Positions 19,024 to 27,628 of a stretch of DNA of 64,000 nt are shown here, piece after piece; positions within the stretch are counted from its first letter, which is position 1, and each line of letters opens with the position of its first letter. Source of the DNA: Williamsia herbipolensis (GTDB lineage Bacteria > Actinomycetota > Actinomycetes > Mycobacteriales > Mycobacteriaceae); contig NZ_JXYP01000041.1 in assembly GCF_000964005.1 (NCBI RefSeq), forward strand, positions 1 to 64,000. The letters run 5' to 3'. The notes below the pieces were generated by a model, which saw only the letters and a list, made by a program, of their open reading frames with translations, ran no database searches and was not told the origin of the DNA. The translations under genes were made by a program, and so were the position numbers.

Positions 19024-19740
19024 TCAGTACCCGAGGACGCCGTCGACCGGTTCTCCCGCGGCACCGTCGGGCAACGGCTCGGGGTGACGCAGGCGCCGTG
19101 CGGCCACACCGGAGACGATCGCGATGACCGCGACCGCGGCCAGCGCGCCGACGAACGGCCACGACAGGGGAGAGGTTCCGTACGCGCCGACAGCGGTGTA
19201 CCCGATCGCCGACGGGAGAATGCCCACGACGGTGCCGATGAGGTAGTCGCGTCCCCGGATCGCGCTGAGGCCGGCGGCGTAGTTGACGACGGCGAACGGG
19301 AACGGGATGAGGCGGATCAGCACCATCGCGATGAGTCCACGACGCCGCAGGATCGCGTCGATCGATGCGATGCGTTCCCATCCGAGTCGGGCCACACCGT
19401 CGCGCCCGAGCCATCGGGCGAGCAGGAACCCCAACCATGCACCGATGGTCGCCGCGACCATCACCACGATCGTGCCCTCGAGGAGCCCGAAGAGCAGTCC
19501 ACTCGCGATGGTGAGAGCGCTCGCGGGAAACGGTGTGAGCGACACCGCGATGTAGATGAGGACGAACAGCACGAGGCCCCAGGCTCCGGCCGAGTCGACA
19601 CGGTCACGCAGGGGTTGCGGATCGGGGATGTCGACGGTCACCGCGACGACGACAGCGGCGACCACGATCGCGACGAGGAGAGCAGCCTTCCAACGATGGC
19701 TGAATCGGCTGCTCGAGCCGATCGGCACGGTGTCGTCCAC
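19024..19740 (-). CDS. TVP38/TMEM64 (DedA-superfamily) membrane protein
   Basis: A 238-residue inner-membrane protein with five to six helices. The VTT-domain core is visible: FPASALTIASGLLFG, a second re-entrant-type segment GTIVVMVAATIGAWLGFLLARW and the RLIPFPFAVVNYAAGLS block. Family members are lipid scramblases or transporters; DedA relatives flip undecaprenyl phosphate or phospholipids. The exact substrate here is unknown. GTG start with a GGGAGAG site. It stands alone between the DsbA-like gene (same strand, 33 nt downstream) and the TetR gene, so it may be co-transcribed with the former. Confidence 0.92.
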   Translation of the reverse strand: MDDTVPIGSSSRFSHRWKAALLVAIVVAAVVVAVTVDIPDPQPLRDRVDSAGAWGLVLFVLIYIAVSLTPFPASALTIASGLLFGLLEGTIVVMVAATIGAWLGFLLARWLGRDGVARLGWERIASIDAILRRRGLIAMVLIRLIPFPFAVVNYAAGLSAIRGRDYLIGTVVGILPSAIGYTAVGAYGTSPLSWPFVGALAAVAVIAIVSGVAARRLRHPEPLPDGAAGEPVDGVLGY

Positions 19741-19848
19741 ATCTCTCCCCGGGGTCGATGTTCAGCGTAGTGCCCGATTCGCTGCTCGCTTGCGCCGAAC
19801 CCGCGGTCACAACGGCCCGACGGGCGGGGACGAGGGCCCGACCAGCGG

Positions 19849-20448
19849 TCAGGTGATGCGGAGCGCACCTCGGGCGGCCCGTCCGAGGTGCTCGACGATC
19901 TGCTCGGCAGTCCAGCCGTGGTGGTGCTCGAGGTCGTAGACCACCCGCTCGTCGAAGATCGTGATCCACAGCAGCACCGCGACGCGCCGGTCACCCGCCG
20001 GCATGTGCCCGGCGTCGACCAACGCCTGCAGGACCGCATCCAACGCCGAGTACAGCGCGACGATCGACGGATCCCCGTTGTCGAGACGCTCGATGAACCC
20101 CTCGTGGCTGCGGATGTGGCGGACCGCTGGGCCCCACGTCTGCGCCTGCGCGATCCACTCACGGCAGTGCGTCTCGAAACGCCGCACCGGATCGAGGTCG
20201 ACATCGATGTCGCGCAACGCCTCCACCAACTCGCCCGCAGCACGGGCGTAGTAGGCGTGCAACGCATCTGACGGTGCGGGGAAGTGCCGGTAGGCGGTGG
20301 CGACGCCGAGTCCGGCCTCACTGGCGAGCTCCGGGATCGAGAAATCGACGCGCCCTTCCCGGAGCAACCGCTCCACCGCGTCGGTGAGCGCGACACGGCT
20401 GCGCACCGCATCGCTCCGGGTGTGGGTCCGCTGCTGTGCGCCGTCCAT
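19849..20448 (-). CDS. TetR-family regulator of the adjacent MFS gene
   Basis: A 199-residue TetR/AcrR repressor with helix-turn-helix at about 35-60 (FSIPELASEAGLGVATAYRHFPA type) and a helical ligand domain. ATG lies 7 nt after TACAAT on the minus strand, a near-perfect -10, so the mRNA is probably leaderless. It is divergent from an MFS transporter; two 23-bp direct repeats spaced 50 bp apart lie between them, one at its -35 and one just before the MFS ribosome site. The usual arrangement implies self-repression and control of efflux. Effector unknown. Confidence 0.92.
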   Translation of the reverse strand: MDGAQQRTHTRSDAVRSRVALTDAVERLLREGRVDFSIPELASEAGLGVATAYRHFPAPSDALHAYYARAAGELVEALRDIDVDLDPVRRFETHCREWIAQAQTWGPAVRHIRSHEGFIERLDNGDPSIVALYSALDAVLQALVDAGHMPAGDRRVAVLLWITIFDERVVYDLEHHHGWTAEQIVEHLGRAARGALRIT

Positions 20449-20455
20449 GGTTCCG

Positions 20456-20540
20456 ATTGTATCCGAGAAGTTCTTCCCAATTCGCGAATCATCCGCTACG
20501 GTTGCTGCCTAAGTGACAAGAACTTCCCAGTTAGCGATCG
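20456..20540. promoter_or_regulatory. Direct-repeat operator of the TetR/MFS pair
   Basis: Two copies of AAG-NN-CTTCCCA-N-TT-N-GCGA lie at 20468-20487 and 20518-20537 in the same orientation, exactly 50 bp apart (16 identical positions of 20). TACAAT (20456-20461, minus) is the -10 of the TetR gene. The first copy covers its -35, the second ends just before the GGAGG of the MFS gene. Confidence 0.55.
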
Positions 20541-20550
20541 GAGGCGAGCC

Positions 20551-21744
20551 ATGCGAACCCTGCTCCCCGGTGCGCTGCTGGTCCTCGTGATGGCGCAGCC
20601 GAACATGGCGACCGGCATGATGCCGCTCTACCGCTCGAGCTGGGATCTGCGCCCGATCCTCATCACGGTCATCTTCGCCGCCTACCTCATCGCACTGGTC
20701 CCGGCACTCGCGACCATCGGGAGGCCGCGGGCGCGCACCGGATGGTGGTGGCGCATCGCCGCCGGCTGCACCGCGAGCGTCGTCGCCGACGTGGTGATGG
20801 CCTTGGCCGAGTCGGCCCCGATCGCCTGCGCCGCTCGTGTCGCCGCGGGGATCTCGGTGGGGCTGGTCACCGGGTCGGTGGCCGGCTTGATCCTCGAGCG
20901 ACTCGGCGAGCGGGGACGCACCGCCATGGCGACGGCGACCGTCCTCGGGTCCGCGATCGGGACGATGGCCGCCGCCGGCTTCGCCGAGTACCTCCCCGCG
21001 CCGCGCGTCACGGTCTACCTGGTCCACGCGGTACTTCTCGCGATCCTGGCCGCAGCGGTCTGCGCCGACCGAGCCCGCGTCGTCGCCCCCTCTGCGCGAT
21101 CCACCGTCGCGGCCACGAGCAGCCCGGCCGACGCATCACGTCCCCGCATCCCCGAACGCCCGCTGGTCGGCTACCTCTGCGGTGTATCCGCGTGGGTGTC
21201 GGCGGGGCTCGTCGTCGCCCTGCTCCCCAGCTACGGCGCCGAGCTGCTCTCCACCCGCAACCTGACACTGTTGGCGCTGCCGGTCACCATCTACCTGGTC
21301 AGCGCCTGGCTCGCACAGCGCGCCGTCCGCCCGACCGCACTGCTCGCCCATCCCCTGATGGCACAGGCGATCATCATCGTCGGCGTGGCCGTCACCGCGC
21401 TGGTTCCGGTCGTTCCCAGCCTCGCGGTCCTGGTCGTGGGTGGAGTGGTGGCGGGAGTCGGACAGGGCCTGTCCTACCGCTCGGGTCTCCACATCGTCAG
21501 TGCAGCAACGGAACCGGGAGACCACGCCAGGGCTGCGTCGCGATATGCAGCGGTCGCCTACCTGTTCGCCGCCATCGCCACCGTCGGGTTCGGTGTCGTG
21601 GCCACCACGGCGTCGATGTCGACCGCCGTCCTCACCGCCGCGGCTCTGCTCACCCTGATCCTCGCCATCGCCGCGGTCACCCGCGCACGCCACACCACCA
21701 CATCGGCATCGTCGCCGGAACGCGTCTCCGAAGCTCTCGTCTGA
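20551..21744 (+). CDS. MFS transporter
   Basis: A 397-residue major facilitator protein with about 12 helices and a central cytoplasmic loop (about 180-205). The first-helix and loop motifs are degenerate compared with drug-efflux families, so the substrate cannot be read. GGAGG lies 8 nt before the ATG; the open frame extends upstream into the divergent promoter and is rejected as start. Divergent TetR suggests ligand-induced expression. It is followed 78 nt later by the APC permease on the same strand, so it may head a six-gene transcript that includes the hydroxyacid operon. Confidence 0.9.
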   Translation: MRTLLPGALLVLVMAQPNMATGMMPLYRSSWDLRPILITVIFAAYLIALVPALATIGRPRARTGWWWRIAAGCTASVVADVVMALAESAPIACAARVAAGISVGLVTGSVAGLILERLGERGRTAMATATVLGSAIGTMAAAGFAEYLPAPRVTVYLVHAVLLAILAAAVCADRARVVAPSARSTVAATSSPADASRPRIPERPLVGYLCGVSAWVSAGLVVALLPSYGAELLSTRNLTLLALPVTIYLVSAWLAQRAVRPTALLAHPLMAQAIIIVGVAVTALVPVVPSLAVLVVGGVVAGVGQGLSYRSGLHIVSAATEPGDHARAASRYAAVAYLFAAIATVGFGVVATTASMSTAVLTAAALLTLILAIAAVTRARHTTTSASSPERVSEALV

Positions 21745-21822
21745 TCCGTCCACACCCGCAACGGATTCCCTCTGCAGTGCCGCAGTCGGATCCGGCGCAC
21801 CGTCATATCTCGAGGAGCCGAC

Positions 21823-23274
21823 ATGGCCACCACCTTTCGCCCGCAAGTCCGCTCACTGCGCCGACGGACACCGACCGTGCCGACCTCCGAACCCGACGGT
21901 GAACGCGTCCTGCACCGCAGGCTCGGTCGACTCGACCTCATCGCCATGGGTGTCGGCGCCATCGTCGGAGCCGGGATCTTCGTCACCACCGGCGTCGCGG
22001 CGGCCACGAAGGCGGGCCCGGCGATCATGATCTCGTTCGTGCTCGCCGGGGTGATCTGTGTGCTCGTCGCGCTCTGCTACAGCGAACTCGCATCGATGAC
22101 GCCGATGTCGGGGAGCGCGTACACCTACACGTACCAGTCGATGGGCGAGCAGTCGGCGTTCCTGGTGGGCTGGAATCTGCTGTTGGAGCTGGTGGTTGCC
22201 GGTTCAGCGGTGGCAATCGGGTGGTCGGGGTTGTTCACGGCCACGCTGCACAGCCTGTTCGACGTCACCCTGCCCACCGCGATCACCGCCGGGCCCGGCG
22301 CCGGTGGCGTCGTCAACCTCCCGGCTGTGCTGATCATCGGGGCCATCGTCGCGGTACTCGTACTCGATGTGAAACTGACTGCTGCGGTGGTCAAGTCGCT
22401 GGTGGCGCTCACCATCGCGGTACTCGTGTTGGTCGTCATCATCGGCGCACCGCACGTGCACACCTCGAACTGGGCACCGTTCGCGCCGTTCGGGGCACAC
22501 GGCATCGCCGCGGGCGCCGCACTGGCGTTCTTCGCCTACCTCGGCTTCGACATCGTCGCCACCTCGGCCGAGGAGACCAAGAACCCCGGTCGTGACATGC
22601 CCTGGGGCATCATCGGTTCCGTCGTGATCGCGACCGTGCTCTACGTCGGCGTGTCCGCTGTGCTGACCGGTGTCGCACCGTATCCGTCGCTGAACAACGA
22701 GGCGCCCGTCGCCACCGCGCTGGCGGCCGTCGGCGCCGGATGGATCGGGAAGGTCATCCTGGTCGCCTCGGTCATCGCGCTCACCAAGGGGTTGCTGATG
22801 CTGTTCTACGGTCAGACTCGGTTGGTGTTCGCGATGTGTCGCGACGGGATGCTGCCGCGGGCGTTGTCGGTGACGACGCGCCGCGGAGCCCCGAAGCGTC
22901 TGGGCATCGCGCTGGGCATCGTCGGTGCGGTGATCGCCGGGCTGCTGCCCATCGACACCGTCGCCGAACTGGTGAACATCGGTGCGCTGTTCGCCTTCGC
23001 GGTGGTCGCGATCGGCGTGATGATCCTGCGGTACACCGCACCCGAGCGGGCGCGCAGCTTCCGTGTCCCGCTCATGCCGCTGGTCCCCGTCCTCGCCATC
23101 GCGGGGTGTGTCTGGCTGCTGACCACCCTCGAGGCACTGACCTGGATCCGCTTCGCGGTCTGGACCGCCGTCGGCATCGCCGTCTACGTCGGCTACAGCC
23201 ATCGCCATTCGGTCGCGGGCCGCACCGACGACGCCACCGAGGTCACCACAGACACCCCGGGAGTCCCCGCATGA
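21823..23274 (+). CDS. APC-family amino acid permease
   Basis: A 483-residue inner-membrane permease with 12 helices. The first helix block GVGAIVGAGIFVTTG is the substrate-binding loop of APC transporters, and AFFAYLGFDIVATSAEETKNPGRDMP is the conserved helix 6-7 motif of the cationic amino acid transporter (YfnA/CAT) group. Likely imports an amino or hydroxy acid with protons. GAGGAG site before the ATG. Its stop overlaps the ATG of the FMN oxidase (ATGA), so the importer is translationally coupled to the catabolic enzymes. Confidence 0.95.
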   Translation: MATTFRPQVRSLRRRTPTVPTSEPDGERVLHRRLGRLDLIAMGVGAIVGAGIFVTTGVAAATKAGPAIMISFVLAGVICVLVALCYSELASMTPMSGSAYTYTYQSMGEQSAFLVGWNLLLELVVAGSAVAIGWSGLFTATLHSLFDVTLPTAITAGPGAGGVVNLPAVLIIGAIVAVLVLDVKLTAAVVKSLVALTIAVLVLVVIIGAPHVHTSNWAPFAPFGAHGIAAGAALAFFAYLGFDIVATSAEETKNPGRDMPWGIIGSVVIATVLYVGVSAVLTGVAPYPSLNNEAPVATALAAVGAGWIGKVILVASVIALTKGLLMLFYGQTRLVFAMCRDGMLPRALSVTTRRGAPKRLGIALGIVGAVIAGLLPIDTVAELVNIGALFAFAVVAIGVMILRYTAPERARSFRVPLMPLVPVLAIAGCVWLLTTLEALTWIRFAVWTAVGIAVYVGYSHRHSVAGRTDDATEVTTDTPGVPA

Positions 23275-24377
23275 CCAACACGATGTACTCCACCACAGTC
23301 GATTTCGGGAGCCTGGACGAGATCCGCGATGCGGCGCTCGCCGTACTGCCCGCCGATGTCGCCGACTTCCTCGAGGGCGGCGCCGGTACCGAGTCCACGT
23401 TGCGCCGCAACCGGTCTGCGTTCGAGCGGTACGCCATCCTCCCGGAGCCGATGAGCGGCGTCGGCGATCCGTCCATCGCCACCGAGATCCTCGGGATCGG
23501 GATCGACCTGCCCGTCCTCACCGCACCGTTCGGCGGCGACGCACTGTTCCATCCCGACGGACACCGCGCCGTGGCCACCGCCGCCGCGGACGCGGGGACC
23601 GTCGACATCGTCCCCGAGGCCGGCAGCTTTTCCTACACGCAGGTGCGGAAGGACGCCCCGCGGGCCGCCCGCATCGCGCAGTTGCATCCCTTCACGCATG
23701 CCGCGCGCGTGGCCGATCTGATCGCCGACGCCGGCTACGACGCGATCTGCGTGACCGTCGACTGCCCCATGGGCGGGTTCCGCACCCGCAACATGCGCAA
23801 TCGGTTCTCGCCGGACCTGCTCGCCTTCAGCGGCAATGTCGTGGTCGCGGACGGCCCGGGCGAAGCAGGCGACGGTCCGCGGGTGGCCGAGGTCATGGGG
23901 CAGCTGATGGGCAGCGGCGAGAGTGCCTGGAGCTGGGGGGATCTGGCGGCGGCCGCTCGCGACTTCCAATTGCCGTGGATCGCGAAGGGAATCCTCACCC
24001 CCACGGCCGCCCACCGAGCACTCGCCGCCGGCGCATCCGCGCTGGTGGTGTCGAACCACGGTGGACGGCAGGTGGACCCCGCCCCCGCCAGCCTCGACGT
24101 CCTGCCCGCCATCCGGGCAGCCGTCGGACCCGACGTCCCCGTCCTCGTCGACAGCGGGATCCGTACCGGCGCCGACGTCTTCGTCGCACTGGCCCTCGGT
24201 GCCGATGCCGTGATCATCGGTCGCGCGGCGATCTACGGGCTGGCCGCGGCCGGACAGGCCGGTGTGCACCGGGTGTTGACGCTGATCGCCGAGGAACTGC
24301 GGGTCCTGATGACGCTCTCGGGCGTCGCGACCGTCGCCGACATCACCGCCGACCGCCTGATGGAGGTGCGGTCATGA
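23271..24377 (+). CDS. FMN-dependent alpha-hydroxyacid oxidase, mandelate-oxidase-like
   Basis: A 368-residue TIM-barrel flavoprotein of the lactate/glycolate/4-hydroxymandelate oxidase family, which oxidises L-2-hydroxyacids to 2-oxoacids. Catalytic Lys239 (WIAKG), His263 and Arg266 (SNHGGRQ) and the phosphate block GADAVIIGR are present; Asp164 lies in TVDCP. The start DFLEGGAGTE has Phe where glycolate oxidase has Tyr24, as in hydroxymandelate oxidase. The conserved active-site Tyr (Tyr129 in glycolate oxidase, in QLY) is His139 here (QLHP), which should alter substrate or oxygen reactivity. Coupled by ATGA overlaps to the permease before and RidA after. Not a mycofactocin MftD context. 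Confidence 0.93.
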   Translation: MTNTMYSTTVDFGSLDEIRDAALAVLPADVADFLEGGAGTESTLRRNRSAFERYAILPEPMSGVGDPSIATEILGIGIDLPVLTAPFGGDALFHPDGHRAVATAAADAGTVDIVPEAGSFSYTQVRKDAPRAARIAQLHPFTHAARVADLIADAGYDAICVTVDCPMGGFRTRNMRNRFSPDLLAFSGNVVVADGPGEAGDGPRVAEVMGQLMGSGESAWSWGDLAAAARDFQLPWIAKGILTPTAAHRALAAGASALVVSNHGGRQVDPAPASLDVLPAIRAAVGPDVPVLVDSGIRTGADVFVALALGADAVIIGRAAIYGLAAAGQAGVHRVLTLIAEELRVLMTLSGVATVADITADRLMEVRS

Positions 24378-24778
24378 CCACCGACACCGCTTCGTCGGCA
24401 CCGGTTTTCCCGAAGGCCGTCCGCCACGGCGACACCGTGTACACCTCGGGACTGGCCGCCGTCGACCCGTCGACCCTGACCCCCACCAGCTACGACTTCG
24501 ACGCGCAGTGCGCCGACGTCCTCGCCCAGCTGGACACCGCGCTCACCGACAGCGGCAGCAGCCGCTTCGACGTCGTCAAGCTGGACTGTTTCCTCGCCGA
24601 GCGCACCCATTTCCCCGCCTGGAACCAGGCGTTCGCCACATTCTTCCTCGGCAGCGTCGCCGGAAGTACCGGTGCGGGCATCCCTGCCCGCACCACCACT
24701 ATCACCACGCTGCCCATCGACGGGTTGCTCATCGAGATCCACGCCATCGCACGCACCTCGAAGGAGACCACATCATGA
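24374..24778 (+). CDS. RidA-family 2-iminobutanoate/enamine deaminase
   Basis: A 134-residue RidA/YjgF protein, a trimeric cytoplasmic enzyme that hydrolyses reactive 2-imino/enamine acids to 2-oxoacids and ammonia. The key Arg106 (PARTT, equal to Arg105 of E. coli RidA) and Glu121 (IEIHAIA) are present, so it should be active rather than a non-catalytic homologue. It overlaps the FMN oxidase stop and the methyltransferase start by ATGA. Its place between two hydroxyacid oxidases suggests that an imino acid arises in the pathway. Confidence 0.93.
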   Translation: MTTDTASSAPVFPKAVRHGDTVYTSGLAAVDPSTLTPTSYDFDAQCADVLAQLDTALTDSGSSRFDVVKLDCFLAERTHFPAWNQAFATFFLGSVAGSTGAGIPARTTTITTLPIDGLLIEIHAIARTSKETTS

Positions 24779-25800
24779 CCATCACCACGCCCATCACCGA
24801 CACCGCCACGTCCGGAACACAGTCACCCGCCGTCACCCTCCGAGACGTCATCGAGGGCCAGACCGCCGGCCATCTGATCGTCGCAGCCGACGACTACGAC
24901 TGGTGGACAACGCTGCTCGCGGACACTCCGATCCAGCCGACCTCGGCGATCGAGAACGTCGTCGCCGACGGACTGATCCGCGCCGGACTGCTCGCCGGCT
25001 CACCGGCAGGCATCCTGCTGACCGACGCCGGCCGAGAGGTCGCCCACAATCGTGGCTTCGTGCGCGTCGCCGTCCGCGGCTGGGAACCGACGTTCCGACA
25101 GCTGTCGGCACAGCGCGGCGCCGACCACATCCCCGCGGCCACCGAGCCCGGCGATGTCGCTCGCGGCTGTACCGACATCGCCCGACGACGCCCGGAGATC
25201 CTCGGCGGTGTCGGAGGTGCGATCGCGGCGGGAACCCCCGGGATCACGATCGACCTCGGATGCGCCGATGCCGGGCGGATCGCACTGCTGTCGCAGATCG
25301 CCACCGAGGAGACGTTCATCGGAGTCGACATCGAGGACGGTGTGATCGCCGACGCGACCGCCGAGATGGGATCGCGTGGGCTGTCGGACCGAGTGCGCCT
25401 GCTCGCGGGCTCGGTGCAACCCGGTGCCGAGATGCCCGCCTGGCTCGACCACGTGGATCGTGAGGCGGTGACCACGGCCATGTCGTTCTTCCTGCTGCAC
25501 CAGTTGGCCAGCGACGGTGGCGGGATCGCGCCCGTGCTCGCGGGGTGGATGGAATGGTTCCCCAACCTGACCCGGCTGGTGATCGGCGACGGCATCCGAC
25601 TCACCGCGCCGCGATGGACGGGGCAACCGTGGTTCTCACCGACCTACGAGATCTACCACGCGATCACCGGCGTCCAACTGTGGAGCGACGCCGAGTACGA
25701 GACGGCGTTCGCCGACCTCGGATGGACTCTCACACAACGGCACTCCGACCACACCATGCTCGTGACCAGCATCCTCGAGCGGTCCACCGATTCCCGATGA
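24775..25800 (+). CDS. SAM-dependent methyltransferase with winged-helix N-domain
   Basis: A 341-residue enzyme. Residues 1-130 form a helical/winged dimerisation region and 150-341 a class I Rossmann methyltransferase with motif I TIDLGCADAG near 158-167, an acidic post-II residue in GVDIEDGV and a conserved LLHQ in motif IV. The architecture is that of small-molecule O-, N- or C-methyltransferases of secondary metabolism, including the 2-oxoacid beta-C-methyltransferases of the MppJ type; assignment to one is inference. Coupled on both sides by ATGA overlaps, so its substrate is probably made by the flanking oxidases. Confidence 0.85.
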   Translation: MTITTPITDTATSGTQSPAVTLRDVIEGQTAGHLIVAADDYDWWTTLLADTPIQPTSAIENVVADGLIRAGLLAGSPAGILLTDAGREVAHNRGFVRVAVRGWEPTFRQLSAQRGADHIPAATEPGDVARGCTDIARRRPEILGGVGGAIAAGTPGITIDLGCADAGRIALLSQIATEETFIGVDIEDGVIADATAEMGSRGLSDRVRLLAGSVQPGAEMPAWLDHVDREAVTTAMSFFLLHQLASDGGGIAPVLAGWMEWFPNLTRLVIGDGIRLTAPRWTGQPWFSPTYEIYHAITGVQLWSDAEYETAFADLGWTLTQRHSDHTMLVTSILERSTDSR

Positions 25801-27146
25801 CCGCCACGTTCGCCGACGCCCTGCCGGGCAAGATCGACACCCGCGCCGCGGTTCTCGATGGGTTCACCCGCGACGAGACCGGTCGCGGTGGTCGCCCGCC
25901 ACGGGCGGTGGTGCACGCCCACACACTCGACGACGTCGTCGAGTGTGTGCGGTGGTGCTCTGCGACACGGACACCGGTCATCACCGTCGGCGCGGGGACC
26001 AGCCTCGAGGGGCACCTGCTCGCCCGCGGCGACGAGGTGATGTTGGATCTGTCGGCGATGACGGCCATCACGCGGGTGTCGCCGTTCGACTTCACCGCGG
26101 TCGTCGAGCCCGGCGTGACACGGACACAGCTCGATGCGGCGTTGACGCCACACGGTCTGCACTTCCCGGTCGATCCGGGCGCCGACGCCACCCTCGGCGG
26201 GATGGCGGCGACCAACGCGAGCGGCACGACCTCGGTGCGCTACGGCGCCATGCGACCCAATATCGCTGCGCTGCAGGTGGTCTTCGCCGACGGCACCGTC
26301 CATCGCCTCGGCCGCCCGGTCGCCAAGACCAGTAGCGGATACGACCTGAAAGACCTCCTCATCGGGTCGGCGGGCACACTCGGGGTGATCACCGGGCTGA
26401 CGGTTCGCTGCCATCCCGTCCCCGATGCGATGGCGTCACTGCGCCTGCAGTTCGACAGCATCTCCGACGCCGTGTCCGCTGCGGTCGCCATGCTGTCGAG
26501 CGCTGTCGCGGTGACGCGTCTCGAGCTCGTCGACGCCGCGAGCATCGCGGCCATCAACCGCTACCGACAGACCCGCTACCCCGAGCGACCCACCCTGTTC
26601 GTCGACGCCGCCGGGCCCACGCGGGCCGTGCTCGACGACGTGACCGCGCTCGTCGCCGAACTGGCGAGCGAGTGCGGATGCACCGGCATCGACATCGCTC
26701 GGACCGCGACGGAGCAAACGGCGCTGTGGGAGAACAGACATCATCTGTTCTTCGCCATCAAGGCGGCGCATCCCGGACATCGGTTCCTCGTCACCGACAC
26801 CGCCGTACCGTTGTCCGAGATCGCAGGCGCGGTCGACGCGGCGCACCGCTGTGCGGCGCAACTGGGCGTCGGGATCACCGTCGCCGGCCATATCGGTGAC
26901 GGCAACGTCCACGTCGTCATCCCGTACAGCGGCGAGACCTACTGCCGCGCTCGTGCGTTCTCCGACCGGATGGTCGAGTACGCGCTGTCGGTCGGGGGCA
27001 CGGCCAGCGGTGAGCACGGCATCGGGCTGAGCAAGAAGCGGTATCTGGCGGCCGAGCACGGTGGCGCCGTCGATGTGATGCGGGCGGTGAAGTCGGCGCT
27101 CGACCCACTCGGGATCCTCAACCCCGGCAGGATCTTCAACCTCTGA
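25797..27146 (+). CDS. FAD-linked D-2-hydroxyacid dehydrogenase (GlcD/DLD-like)
   Basis: A 449-residue flavoprotein of the VAO/PCMH family. The FAD-binding half has the TVGAGTSLEGHL loop (about 62-73), DPGADATLGGMAATNASGT and TSSGYDLKDLLIGSAGTLGVITGL; the C-terminal half has the GHIGDGNVHVVIPY metal/substrate block and GEHGIGLSKK, ending NPGRIFNL. This is the signature of glycolate oxidase GlcD and D-lactate dehydrogenases, which convert D-2-hydroxyacids to 2-oxoacids. It is the last gene of the coupled series and complements the L-type FMN oxidase. No adjacent GlcE/GlcF subunits, so it acts alone. Confidence 0.93.
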   Translation: MTATFADALPGKIDTRAAVLDGFTRDETGRGGRPPRAVVHAHTLDDVVECVRWCSATRTPVITVGAGTSLEGHLLARGDEVMLDLSAMTAITRVSPFDFTAVVEPGVTRTQLDAALTPHGLHFPVDPGADATLGGMAATNASGTTSVRYGAMRPNIAALQVVFADGTVHRLGRPVAKTSSGYDLKDLLIGSAGTLGVITGLTVRCHPVPDAMASLRLQFDSISDAVSAAVAMLSSAVAVTRLELVDAASIAAINRYRQTRYPERPTLFVDAAGPTRAVLDDVTALVAELASECGCTGIDIARTATEQTALWENRHHLFFAIKAAHPGHRFLVTDTAVPLSEIAGAVDAAHRCAAQLGVGITVAGHIGDGNVHVVIPYSGETYCRARAFSDRMVEYALSVGGTASGEHGIGLSKKRYLAAEHGGAVDVMRAVKSALDPLGILNPGRIFNL

Positions 27147-27147
27147 C

Positions 27148-27621
27148 TCATTCCAGCACGATGTCGTGACCCGGACCGCGCTCGTCGTCGGGTCGGCGCC
27201 CGAAGTACCGACGGTCGGGCTCCGCGATGGGCACGTCGTTGATGCTGGCCTCGCGCCGTCGCATCAGTCCGTTCTCGTCGAACTCCCAGAGCTCGTTGCC
27301 GTAGCTGCGGAACCATGCCCCGTCGGCGTCGTGCCACTCGTACTGGAACCGCACCGCCATCCGGTTCTCCCGGAAGCCCCACAGGCTCTTGCGTAGGACG
27401 TAGTCGAGTTCGCGTTCCCACTTCGCGGTCAGGAACTCCACGATCGCGGGACGCCCGGTCAGGAAGGTGTCGCGGTTGCGCCACACCGAGTCCGGCGTGT
27501 ACGCCAGACTCACCTTTTCCGGATCGCGGGTGTTCCAGGCGTCCTCGGCGGCCTGGACCTTGGCGATGGCGGTGTCCATCGTGAACGGGGGGAGCGGCGG
27601 ACGGGGCTCGGGTGCGGTCAC
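27148..27621 (-). CDS. DUF1348 NTF2-like protein
   Basis: A 157-residue SnoaL/NTF2-fold protein of the DUF1348 family (blocks [21 protein letters not shown] and [14 protein letters not shown] near the end). The fold binds small ligands; no catalytic role is established. The GTG at 27621 (GGGAG upstream) gives the family length; a longer frame reaching 27678 would add an atypical extension. It converges on the D-hydroxyacid dehydrogenase with one base between stops, and the MOSC gene lies 8 nt upstream on the same strand, so the two are probably one transcript. Confidence 0.9.
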   Translation of the reverse strand: MTAPEPRPPLPPFTMDTAIAKVQAAEDAWNTRDPEKVSLAYTPDSVWRNRDTFLTGRPAIVEFLTAKWERELDYVLRKSLWGFRENRMAVRFQYEWHDADGAWFRSYGNELWEFDENGLMRRREASINDVPIAEPDRRYFGRRPDDERGPGHDIVLE

Positions 27622-27628
27622 GTGCCCA

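Noticed and set aside
23271-25800. Mycofactocin locus suspected because of the FMN oxidase next to a redox gene set
   Set aside because: No MftA precursor, MftB/MftC radical-SAM pair or MftE/F homologue is present; the oxidase has the hydroxymandelate-oxidase-type start and an APC/RidA/methyltransferase context.
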